Shown in pieces: positions 6,193-12,155 of a DNA stretch of 12,155 nt; position 1 is the stretch's first letter; every line of letters begins with the position of its first letter. Under the pieces are notes generated by a model. It made no database searches. It saw only the letters and a list, made by a program, of their open reading frames with translations, and was not told the origin of the DNA. A program made the translations under genes and the position numbers. Where the stretch lies: assembly GCA_938038825.1 (NCBI GenBank), contig CALHST010000008.1:1-12155 (forward strand), given 5' to 3'. The stretch is from an uncultured Paracoccaceae bacterium. GTDB lineage: Bacteria; Pseudomonadota; Alphaproteobacteria; Rhodobacterales; Rhodobacteraceae.

Positions 6193-7698
6193 ATGCTTTG
6201 GTCTTTGGTGAAAATCATTCTCTTTATGGCGGCGGTTGCTGCTGCTGCGCTGGGCGCGGGTTACCTGATGGAAAGCACAGGTGGCATTCGTGTCGAACTG
6301 ATGGGCAACGAATACACATTCAACGCCTTCCAGTCGGTGATCGGCCTGGGCCTGATGGTGATTGCGGTTTGGATCTTGCTGAAGGTTCTGTCGCTGTTGT
6401 TGGCCACGTGGCGGTTCCTGAACGGCGATGAAACAGCCATTTCGCGCTATTTTGATCGCAACCGGGAACGCAAGGGCCACGAAGCCTTGGCGCAAGGGAT
6501 GATGGCCTTGGCCTCGGGCGAAGGTCGTGTTGCGATGGCCAAGGCGGACAAAGCGCGCAAATATCTGGACAAGCCGGAATTGACCAACTTGCTGACTGCA
6601 CAGGCGGCAGAGGTATCGGGCGACCGGCGCAAAGCCGAAGAAGTCTATCGCAAGATGATCGAAAACGAATCCACCCGGTTTGTGGGTGTGCGTGGGATCA
6701 TGAAGCAAAAGCTGGCGGACGGGGACACCGAGACCGCGATGAAACTGGCCGAAAAGGCATTTGCCCTTAAGCCAAAGCACGAAGAAACGCAGGACACATT
6801 GCTGCGACTGCAAGCCAAGTCAGAAGATTGGGCAGGCGCGCGCAGCACGCTGAACGCCAAATTACGCCATGGGTCCATGCCGCGTGACTTGCATCGCCGT
6901 CGGGATGCGGTTCTGGCGCTGAGCCAGGCGAACGAAGTGATCGCAGATGGTAAAACCATCGAAGCCCGCGAAGCGGCGATTGAAGCGAACCGGTTGTCTC
7001 CTGATCTGATCCCGGCTGCTGTGATGGCGGCCCAAAGCTATGTCGCGCAAGAAAAACCGAAATACGCAACGCGTGTTTTGAAAAAGGCATGGGAAACACA
7101 ACCGCATCCAGACCTTGCTGCGGCCTTTGCAGATATTGTGGCGGAAGAGACTCCGGAACAACGTATCAAACGGTTTGCCGTGCTGACACGTCTTAACCCG
7201 GATCACCCGGAAACACGCATGCTTTTGGCAGAGCTGAATATCGCTGGCGAAAATTTCCCCGAAGCGCGTCGTGCCTTGGGGGATCTGATTGAAACACATC
7301 CCACCGCGCGGTCGGTCACCATCATGGCGGCGATTGAACGGGGCGAAGGCGCATCAGATACAGTTGTAAAAGGCTGGTTGGCCAAAGCATTGTCGGTGTC
7401 GCGTGGTCCTCAATGGGTTTGTGACAATTGCCAGCACTTGCACGGGGCTTGGGCGCCTGTTTGTGAAAACTGCGAAAGCTTTGACACCCTGTCTTGGAAG
7501 ACGCCGCCGACTCCGGAAGTGGCTGCGCCGACAGGTGTTCAAATGCTGCCACTCATCGTGGGCGCGTTGGAAGACACGTCAGACAGCGTGGACGTTGAGG
7601 AGGTCGACATTGTTGACGATGTGGTGGAAGCCGCTGACGTTGTCGAAGACGCAGCCGTTGATATCACAGACGCAGTCAAAGAAGCAGACGCCCGATAA
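6193..7698 (+). CDS. hemY: HemY-type heme biosynthesis-associated TPR protein
   Basis: A 501-residue membrane-anchored TPR protein of the HemY N-terminal family; this is not the Bacillus protoporphyrinogen oxidase that shares the symbol. Two membrane helices (about residues 3-24 and 46-70) precede the conserved NGDETAISRYFDRNRERKGHEALAQGMMALASGE block and repeated helical hairpins (TPR-like, about 90-400). Near the C-terminus WVCDNC-x10-CENC places C410, C413, C424 and C427 as a rubredoxin-like zinc knuckle, with FDTLSW after it. The last 60 residues are strongly acidic and valine-rich, probably disordered. The exact role in tetrapyrrole metabolism is unsettled. GAGGA at 6181-6185, overlapping the mic60 stop, is the ribosome binding site, so the two genes are probably coupled. 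Confidence 0.9.
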   Translation: MLWSLVKIILFMAAVAAAALGAGYLMESTGGIRVELMGNEYTFNAFQSVIGLGLMVIAVWILLKVLSLLLATWRFLNGDETAISRYFDRNRERKGHEALAQGMMALASGEGRVAMAKADKARKYLDKPELTNLLTAQAAEVSGDRRKAEEVYRKMIENESTRFVGVRGIMKQKLADGDTETAMKLAEKAFALKPKHEETQDTLLRLQAKSEDWAGARSTLNAKLRHGSMPRDLHRRRDAVLALSQANEVIADGKTIEAREAAIEANRLSPDLIPAAVMAAQSYVAQEKPKYATRVLKKAWETQPHPDLAAAFADIVAEETPEQRIKRFAVLTRLNPDHPETRMLLAELNIAGENFPEARRALGDLIETHPTARSVTIMAAIERGEGASDTVVKGWLAKALSVSRGPQWVCDNCQHLHGAWAPVCENCESFDTLSWKTPPTPEVAAPTGVQMLPLIVGALEDTSDSVDVEEVDIVDDVVEAADVVEDAAVDITDAVKEADAR

Positions 7699-7708
7699 CC
7701 ATCGGGCG
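7689..7708. terminator. Hairpin between convergent hemY and lacI-type genes
   Basis: CGCCCGAT at 7689-7696 pairs perfectly with ATCGGGCG at 7701-7708 around a 4-base loop, overlapping the hemY stop codon. No T tract follows on the plus strand. On the minus strand the hairpin is followed by a modestly T-rich stretch (TCTGCTTCTTTG). It lies in the short gap between two convergent genes, so it may act as a terminator, more plausibly for the minus-strand regulator gene. Confidence 0.45.
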
Positions 7709-7729
7709 GGCCTGCTACCGATCCACCAC

Positions 7730-8752
7730 TTACTGTGTGTTTCGGGCCAGTGACGCGCGAAACCGAATGGATGTTTCAAGCTGAACAGACGTTCCTGCGC
7801 GCTTGTTTTCAACCATATCCACCAATGCCCGCGCGGCTTGGATACCCATATCACGATGCGGAACCTGAACTGTGGTCAAGGACGGGGTGACGATGCGCGC
7901 CAGTTCAACATCATCAAACCCAGTGATCGCCACGTCCTTGGGCACTGCCATCCCCATCTCATGCGCCTTTTGCAAGGCACCAACCGCCAAAACATCGTTC
8001 CCGCACATAATGGCTGTGGGTTTGATGGGGCCAGCCATCAGGTTCGCAAATGCGGCGGCACCGGCCTCGATCCCATAAGGCGTTTCGACAATGCGGGTCG
8101 CAGAGTCGGCCAAGCCGTTTTCCAACAGCGCATCTTTCCAACCCGCCACACGTAACGCTGCGCGATCATTCCCGGCGCATACACCGGAAACCATGGCGAT
8201 ACACGTATGACCCCGCTGAATAACCGCTTCGGTCAATCCCCGCATGGCGGCCCTGTTGTCAAAACCGATGGACGGCACACGGGCTTTGGCCTGATACGAC
8301 CACGCCACCAATGTTGGCACAGATTGGCGTTCCAAATAGTCGTAAACAGACTCGGCCCGGTCATGCCCAATCAGCAGCAAGCCATCCGCACCCCGTGCAA
8401 CAAGCGCGCGAATTTGTTCCTCTTCCACCTCGGGTTTGTATGCGGAACTGGCCACCAACAGGGTGTATCCCCGGGCGTGCAGTTCTTCCTGAAACGCTTG
8501 AAGACCTCGCGCAAATATGGCGTTTTCCATCGTCGGAATGATGGCCCCAACGGTAAAGGTCCGCTTGGCCGCCATCACGCGCGCTGCGAAGTTGGGTGTA
8601 TATCCCAACGCAGTTACCGCGGCCATAACCTTGGTTCTTGTCTCTGCCACAACCCGGTCGGGTGCGTTCAGGCACCGTGACACAGTGGCGGTCGACACGC
8701 CTGCTTTCTTGGCGACATCCTCAAGCGTCGGCGCCGCAGCGATTTTCGACAT
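7730..8752 (-). CDS. LacI-family transcriptional regulator, likely of the DHPS operon
   Basis: A 340-residue repressor-type protein. Residues 9-60 form the LacI DNA-binding head: TLEDVAKKAGVSTATVSRCLN is the helix-turn-helix, and YTPNFAARVM is the hinge helix, with Met60 where most members have the leucine that wedges into the central CG of the operator. Residues from about 68 to 338 form the periplasmic-binding-protein-like sensor domain (VGAIIPTMENAIFARGLQAFQEEL, ADGLLLIGHD, AIMCGNDVLAVGALQ, VAITGFDDVELARIVTPSLTTV). AGGA at 8759-8762 precedes the ATG. The gene is divergent from hpsN, and the gap holds two LacI-type operators, so it probably represses the sulfonate operon and itself, with DHPS or a metabolite as inducer. 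The family is certain; the target is inferred from position, and the ligand is unknown. Confidence 0.93.
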   Translation of the reverse strand: MSKIAAAPTLEDVAKKAGVSTATVSRCLNAPDRVVAETRTKVMAAVTALGYTPNFAARVMAAKRTFTVGAIIPTMENAIFARGLQAFQEELHARGYTLLVASSAYKPEVEEEQIRALVARGADGLLLIGHDRAESVYDYLERQSVPTLVAWSYQAKARVPSIGFDNRAAMRGLTEAVIQRGHTCIAMVSGVCAGNDRAALRVAGWKDALLENGLADSATRIVETPYGIEAGAAAFANLMAGPIKPTAIMCGNDVLAVGALQKAHEMGMAVPKDVAITGFDDVELARIVTPSLTTVQVPHRDMGIQAARALVDMVENKRAGTSVQLETSIRFRASLARNTQ

Positions 8753-8786
8753 TTCGTATCCTGAAATTCACATTTTCAAAACTGTT

Positions 8787-8816
8787 AGCATATCACAAGA
8801 ATTTTGCCACTGTTAA
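8787..8816 (-). promoter_or_regulatory. Candidate promoter of the LacI-family gene
   Basis: Read on the minus strand, TTAACA (8811-8816) and TATGCT (8787-8792) are separated by 18 bases and resemble sigma-70 -35 and -10 boxes. Transcription would start near 8780, giving a short leader before the ATG at 8752. The operator pair at 8819-8853 lies immediately upstream of the -35 box, which fits autoregulation. This is a by-eye match only. No equally good promoter is seen for hpsN on the plus strand. Confidence 0.4.
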
Positions 8817-8818
8817 AA

Positions 8819-8853
8819 TGTAAGCGCTTGCATTGCGCGTGCAAGCGCTTACA
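8819..8853. promoter_or_regulatory. Double LacI-type operator forming a perfect inverted repeat
   Basis: TGTAAGCGCTTGCA (8819-8832) and TGCAAGCGCTTACA (8840-8853) are exact reverse complements across a 7-base spacer. Each arm is also a near-palindrome around the 8-bp core AAGCGCTT with a central CG, the standard shape of a LacI-family operator. The two centres are 21 bp apart, about two helical turns, so two repressor dimers would bind the same face of the DNA. The pair lies between the divergent regulator gene and hpsN, 57 bp before the hpsN start, and could control both. Binding by the adjacent regulator is inferred. Confidence 0.85.
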
Positions 8854-8910
8854 AGTCGAATCTAAACGCGTTGCTTCGCCAATTGACTGTATGACAAAGG
8901 ATCCGCTTTC

Positions 8911-10218
8911 ATGACACGTACCTATCTTAAAAAGGCAACTTTGACGGCGAAATCGGACGCCTCAGAAGTGCATGAAATTGTGAAAAACATCCTGTCTGAT
9001 ATCGAACAAGGCGGGGACGCCTCGGCCAAGGAATACGCAGCAAAGTTTGATCAGTACGAAGGCAACGTGATGTTAACCCCGGATGAGATCGACGCCGCCT
9101 GTGCGTTGGTTCCCGAAAAACTAAAGGCTGACATCCGCTTCGCCCATGACAACGTGCGCCGCTTTGCGGAACTGCAGAAATCCACGGTTGCGAATGTCGA
9201 GATGGAGATCCAACCCGGTTTTATCGCAGGTCAAAAAGCGATCCCCGTAGATGCGGCAGGCTGTTACGTGCCGGGCGGGCGTTACAGCCACATCGCCAGC
9301 GCGATCATGACGGTGACAACGGCAAGTGTTGCCGGGTGCAACCATATCACGGCCTGCTCGCCCCCACGCCCCGGCGTTGGTGTGGCGCCCGCGATTGTCT
9401 ATGCCGCGCATATTTGCGGCGCGCACAAGATTTTGGCGATGGGCGGTGTCCAAGGTGTTGCGGCCATGACCTATGGCTTGTTCGGCCTGCCAAAGGCCAA
9501 CATCCTTGTCGGCCCCGGTAACCAGTTCGTGGCCGAAGCCAAGCGGATCCTGTTTGGTCGCGTGGGCATCGACATGATTGCCGGGCCAACTGACAGCCTG
9601 ATCCTCGCCGATAAAGACGCCGATGCGCATATCGTCGCCACGGACTTGGTCAGCCAAGCGGAACACGGTTATAATTCCCCCGTGTGGCTGGTGACAGATG
9701 ATCAGGCCTTGGCCGAAGACGTGATGAACAGGGTGCCCGGTCTGATTGATGATTTGCCCGAGCTGAACCGCGAAAACGCCTTTGCCGCGTGGCGCGACTA
9801 TGCCGAAGTAATCGTGTGTGAAGACCGCGAAGATATGGCCGCCTGTTCCGACGAATACGCGCCCGAACACTTGACTGTTCAGGCGGATGACATCGACTGG
9901 TGGCTGGATCGTTTGACCTGCTATGGCTCCCTGTTCTTGGGCGAAGAGACAACCGTGTCTTATGGCGACAAGGCGACAGGCACCAACCACGTGCTGCCAA
10001 CCTCCGGCGCGGCAAGCTATACGGGTGGCTTGTCGGTGCACAAATACATGAAAATTGTCACATGGCAGCGCACCACAAAAGAGGCGTCCAAGGCCGTGGC
10101 CGAAGCGACTGCGCGGATTTCGCGGCTGGAAGGCATGGAAGGTCACGCACGCGCCGCCGATGTGCGCCTTGCCAAATACTTCCCCGGCGAAAATTTCGAT
10201 CTGACCGCTGATGGATGA
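8911..10218 (+). CDS. hpsN: Sulfopropanediol 3-dehydrogenase (HisD paralogue)
   Basis: HpsN oxidises (R)-2,3-dihydroxypropane-1-sulfonate (DHPS) with NAD+ to (R)-sulfolactate, a four-electron step chemically parallel to histidinol dehydrogenase. The 435-residue protein has the complete HisD fold and active site: zinc ligands Q249 and H252 (SQAEH), D353 (YGDKATGTNH) and H412 (EGMEGH), and the catalytic pair E319/H320 (YAPEH). HpsN-like blocks set it apart from biosynthetic HisD: CYVPGGRYSHIASAIMT, GVQGVAAMTYGLFGLPKA, AEHGYNSPVWLVT and GGLSVHKYMK. AAAGGA at 8896-8901 lies nine bases before the ATG. Its end overlaps hpsO by eight bases. Its place with an SDR, a zinc alcohol dehydrogenase and comD makes DHPS catabolism much more likely than histidine synthesis. 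It is presumably repressed through the operator pair upstream. Confidence 0.9.
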   Translation: MTRTYLKKATLTAKSDASEVHEIVKNILSDIEQGGDASAKEYAAKFDQYEGNVMLTPDEIDAACALVPEKLKADIRFAHDNVRRFAELQKSTVANVEMEIQPGFIAGQKAIPVDAAGCYVPGGRYSHIASAIMTVTTASVAGCNHITACSPPRPGVGVAPAIVYAAHICGAHKILAMGGVQGVAAMTYGLFGLPKANILVGPGNQFVAEAKRILFGRVGIDMIAGPTDSLILADKDADAHIVATDLVSQAEHGYNSPVWLVTDDQALAEDVMNRVPGLIDDLPELNRENAFAAWRDYAEVIVCEDREDMAACSDEYAPEHLTVQADDIDWWLDRLTCYGSLFLGEETTVSYGDKATGTNHVLPTSGAASYTGGLSVHKYMKIVTWQRTTKEASKAVAEATARISRLEGMEGHARAADVRLAKYFPGENFDLTADG

Positions 10219-10972
10219 TCCGCAGGATCTCTTTGACCTTGCCGGCAAGGTGGCCTGCGTTACGGGCGCAAGCTCGGGTCTTGGTCGGCGCGCAGCACTG
10301 ACATTGGCCGCTGCTGGGGCCTGTGTTGTGGGCGTCGCACGACGGGCAGAGGCGTTGGAAAACCTAAAGGACGAGATTGGCCCCGGCGGCGATTTTGTCA
10401 CCGCCGACATCGCAGATCGCGATGCGCTGCCAGACGTGACCAAAGCCATCAGCGCACCGTTTGGCGTGCCAGATATCATTGTACATGCGGCAGGCGTGAA
10501 CACGCGCGAAGCGGCGGATGATGTGACAGGGCAGGGTTGGGATCAGACACTGGCGCTAAACTTGTCCGCGCCGTTTTTTCTAAGCCAAGCCTTTGTGCCT
10601 GCGATGAAGGCCAAGAACTGGGGGCGGATCGTGAATTTCGCGTCCCTGCAAACAACACGGGCCTTTCCCGGGGGTATCGCCTATGGCGCGTCCAAGGCTG
10701 GGATCGGGCAATTGACCCGCGCCATGGCCGAGGCATGGTCGCCCTATGGCATCACCGCAAACGCGATTGGTCCGGGCTTTTTCCCAACCGAATTGACCCA
10801 AGCGGTGTTTGATGACCCGGACCGGGCCGCCCGCAACGCGGCGCAAACCTGCGTCGGCCGGAATGGGCGGATGGAAGATTTGGATGGCCCATTGCTGTTC
10901 CTGTGCTCAGATGCGTCGGCTTTTGTCACAGGACAAGTCCTGATGGTTGATGGGGGGTTCACCGCGAAATGA
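10211..10972 (+). CDS. hpsO: SDR-family oxidoreductase, probable DHPS 2-dehydrogenase HpsO
   Basis: A 253-residue classical short-chain dehydrogenase/reductase. The cofactor motif TGASSGLG is at residues 18-25, HAAG at 92-95, and the catalytic tetrad N117, S145, Y158 and K162 (YGASK) is complete. The PG motif (GPGFFPTEL) and the C-terminal VTGQVLMVDGG are also normal. In known DHPS operons HpsO and HpsP are thought to interconvert the two DHPS enantiomers through the C2 ketone, so that HpsN receives the (R) form. The SDR fold alone cannot fix the substrate; the assignment rests on position between hpsN and hpsP. The ATG at 10211 lies inside the end of hpsN (8-base overlap) with no clear ribosome binding site, pointing to translational coupling. 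An alternative is a generic sugar-acid or polyol dehydrogenase. Confidence 0.78.
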   Translation: MDDPQDLFDLAGKVACVTGASSGLGRRAALTLAAAGACVVGVARRAEALENLKDEIGPGGDFVTADIADRDALPDVTKAISAPFGVPDIIVHAAGVNTREAADDVTGQGWDQTLALNLSAPFFLSQAFVPAMKAKNWGRIVNFASLQTTRAFPGGIAYGASKAGIGQLTRAMAEAWSPYGITANAIGPGFFPTELTQAVFDDPDRAARNAAQTCVGRNGRMEDLDGPLLFLCSDASAFVTGQVLMVDGGFTAK

Positions 10973-11949
10973 AAGCGCTTGTTTATGACGGGATAGAAAC
11001 CCTTGGGTTTCGTGATGTGCCTGATGCCGTTGCGGGACCAGATGAACATCTGATCAAGGTCGAAGCTGTGGGCATATGCGGTTCCGATATGCATGCTTAT
11101 TTGGGGCATGACGCACGGCGACCGGCACCTTTGATCCTTGGTCACGAGGCAGCGGGTGTTATTCAGGGCGGACCGATGGATGGGCGCCGTGTGACGGTCA
11201 ATCCATTGGTGACGTGCCGGACATGTCATGCCTGTACGTCTGGGCGCGAGAACCTGTGTGCCGACCGCCAGATCATCTCTATGCCGCCGCGCGAAGGCGC
11301 CTTTGCCCAGTTCATCGCGATGCCCGATTGCAATCTGGTCACTGTGCCAGATGACGTTCCGTTGGCAAAAGCGGCCTTGGCGGAACCGTTGGCAGTCAGC
11401 TGGCATGCCGCGCGTCTGGCCCTTGCAGCATTGCACCCGTCCGAAACACCGCGGGCTTTGGTGCTTGGGGGTGGTGCAATTGGTCTTGCGGCCGCACTTG
11501 CCTTGAAAGCCATGGGGGCAGAGGACGTTACGATTGTCGAACCCAACGCTGCACGCCGCGCCTATCTGAACGACACCTGCGGTCAACGCGCCGTTGCCAC
11601 CGCCGAAGGCACAGCACCCGTGATCATCGACGCGGTCGGCTATGCCGCAACGCGGGCGACGGCGTCTGAACTGGCGACCCCGGGTGGCGTGATTGCGCAT
11701 GTGGGCTTGGGCGAGGATCTTGGCGGGTTGGATGTGCGTCGCATGACCCTGCAAGAGATCACGTTTATCGGGACATATACCTATACCGCCCAAGACTTCC
11801 GGGACACAGCTGCCGCCATCTTTGATGGTCGACTTGGACCCCTGGATTGGACCGAAATACGTCCCTTGGCCGACGGCTATGCCGCCTTCCAAGACCTCTG
11901 GGCCGGGCACGTGGCTGCCCCGAAAATCGTATTGGACCCTTGGGCCTGA
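10969..11949 (+). CDS. hpsP: Zinc-dependent alcohol dehydrogenase, probable HpsP
   Basis: A 326-residue medium-chain (MDR) zinc dehydrogenase of the sorbitol/threonine dehydrogenase type. Catalytic zinc residues are C37 (GICGSD), H59-E60 (GHEAAG) and E139 (LAEPLA). The structural zinc site C83, C86, C89 and C97 is intact. The Rossmann motif is GGGAIG at 167-172, with an acidic residue at the end of the second strand (VTIVEPN) that favours NAD over NADP. Together with HpsO it is expected to act at C2 of DHPS, one enzyme oxidising and the other reducing the ketone. The start codon overlaps the hpsO stop as ATGA (10969-10972), and a G6 run at 10952-10957 may serve as ribosome binding site. The enzyme class is certain; the substrate is inferred from context. 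Confidence 0.78.
   Translation: MKALVYDGIETLGFRDVPDAVAGPDEHLIKVEAVGICGSDMHAYLGHDARRPAPLILGHEAAGVIQGGPMDGRRVTVNPLVTCRTCHACTSGRENLCADRQIISMPPREGAFAQFIAMPDCNLVTVPDDVPLAKAALAEPLAVSWHAARLALAALHPSETPRALVLGGGAIGLAAALALKAMGAEDVTIVEPNAARRAYLNDTCGQRAVATAEGTAPVIIDAVGYAATRATASELATPGGVIAHVGLGEDLGGLDVRRMTLQEITFIGTYTYTAQDFRDTAAAIFDGRLGPLDWTEIRPLADGYAAFQDLWAGHVAAPKIVLDPWA
10970..10983. promoter_or_regulatory. Operator-like site at the start of hpsP
   Basis: TGAAAGCGCTTGTT contains the same 8-bp core AAGCGCTT (10973-10980) as the two operators before hpsN, and a flanking TG. It lies in codons 1-5 of hpsP, about 2.1 kb downstream of them, and could be an auxiliary operator for looping. It is equally the natural coding of the common N-terminus MKAL, so coincidence is a serious alternative. 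Confidence 0.25.
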
Positions 11950-12010
11950 TCACATTCGAATACCAAGACTAACAGCGCGTCACAGCGCATAAACCGAAAG
12001 GCAATAACGC

Positions 12011-12155
12011 ATGTACATCGACAAGAAGATCGCGGATGATCTTGTTGCTAACGATATCTCGTTTGTCACCACCGTGCCCTGCAAGCAGTTGGCCGGCGTC
12101 ATCGAAGAGATTGACCAGCGCGACGATATTTTCCACATCCCGTCCAATAAAGAAG
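12011..12155 (+). CDS. comD: Sulfopyruvate decarboxylase subunit alpha (3' end outside window)
   Basis: Only the first 48 codons are present. They encode an N-terminus with FVTTVPCKQLAGVIEEID and DDIFHIPSNKE, which matches ComD, the alpha (pyrimidine-binding) subunit of thiamine-diphosphate-dependent sulfopyruvate decarboxylase. The glutamate in the SNKE segment corresponds to the residue that activates the cofactor in this family. ComD with ComE turns sulfopyruvate into sulfoacetaldehyde, the substrate of Xsc. GAAAGG at 11996-12001 lies nine bases before the ATG. The 61-bp gap after hpsP shows no terminator, so it is probably in the same operon. comE would be expected next. Phosphonopyruvate decarboxylase is a related alternative, but the DHPS genes beside it favour the sulfonate. 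Confidence 0.85.
   Translation, partial: MYIDKKIADDLVANDISFVTTVPCKQLAGVIEEIDQRDDIFHIPSNKE

Noticed and set aside
5845..6813. A 322-codon open frame on the minus strand across the mic60-hemY junction
   Set aside because: Composition is His/Gln/Arg-rich noise, and it runs through two well-supported genes on the other strand.
8819..8853. The inverted repeat read as an intrinsic terminator on the minus strand, where TTTT follows
   Set aside because: No gene on that strand ends there; it lies between divergent starts and each arm is itself a LacI-type palindrome, so an operator is the better reading.
8911..10218. Biosynthetic histidinol dehydrogenase (hisD)
   Set aside because: Active-site residues fit, but the sequence blocks match HpsN and the neighbours are sulfonate-degradation genes, with no his genes nearby.
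9121..10503. A 460-codon open frame on the minus strand opposite hpsN
   Set aside because: It is the antisense shadow of hpsN and hpsO, rich in His, Arg and Gly as expected from GC-rich reverse frames, and has no recognisable domain.
10744..11910. A 388-codon open frame on the minus strand opposite hpsP
   Set aside because: Antisense shadow of a gene with a complete zinc dehydrogenase sequence; no domain or ribosome binding site supports it.

Overview
The window looks like chromosomal DNA from a marine alphaproteobacterium of the Roseobacter group (Rhodobacteraceae). This rests on the protein types: an alphaproteobacterial Mic60-like protein beside HemY, DUF2853, an extensin-family protein, and a sulfonate-catabolism operon of the kind known from roseobacters. 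It also rests on gene order (tsaD-gpsA divergent from hemD-mic60-hemY). The species cannot be named from the sequence alone.

Layout. (1) Positions 1-670 hold the 3' part of an extensin-family protein, probably a secreted or membrane-anchored LAS-type zinc peptidase relative. (2) 808-1149 is a free-standing small gene for a DUF2853 protein. (3) On the minus strand, 4288 down to 1331, lies a tight housekeeping operon: tsaD (tRNA t6A modification), gpsA (glycerol-3-phosphate for phospholipids), an EVE-domain protein and a DUF1761 membrane protein. It closes with a strong hairpin at 1291-1323. (4) Divergent from it, 4336-7698 carries hemD, a Mic60/mitofilin-like membrane protein and hemY. (5) A LacI-family repressor on the minus strand (8752-7730) faces away from a plus-strand catabolic operon starting at 8911. 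The shared 158-bp intergenic region holds two LacI-type operators arranged as a perfect 14-bp inverted repeat. (6) From 8911 to the end run hpsN, hpsO, hpsP and the start of comD.

The most interesting part is 7730-12155, a regulated gene set for growth on 2,3-dihydroxypropane-1-sulfonate (DHPS), an abundant sulfonate made by phytoplankton. HpsO and HpsP are expected to interconvert DHPS enantiomers by oxidation and reduction at C2. HpsN, a paralogue of histidinol dehydrogenase, oxidises (R)-DHPS to sulfolactate. ComD (with ComE, presumably just outside the window) would decarboxylate sulfopyruvate to sulfoacetaldehyde for later desulfonation. The LacI protein is the obvious candidate regulator. 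The pathway is known in outline; its control by this LacI protein and its double operator is inference from this sequence.

No tRNA, rRNA, CRISPR array, insertion sequence or prophage gene is visible, and no stretch longer than about 180 bp lacks a gene.
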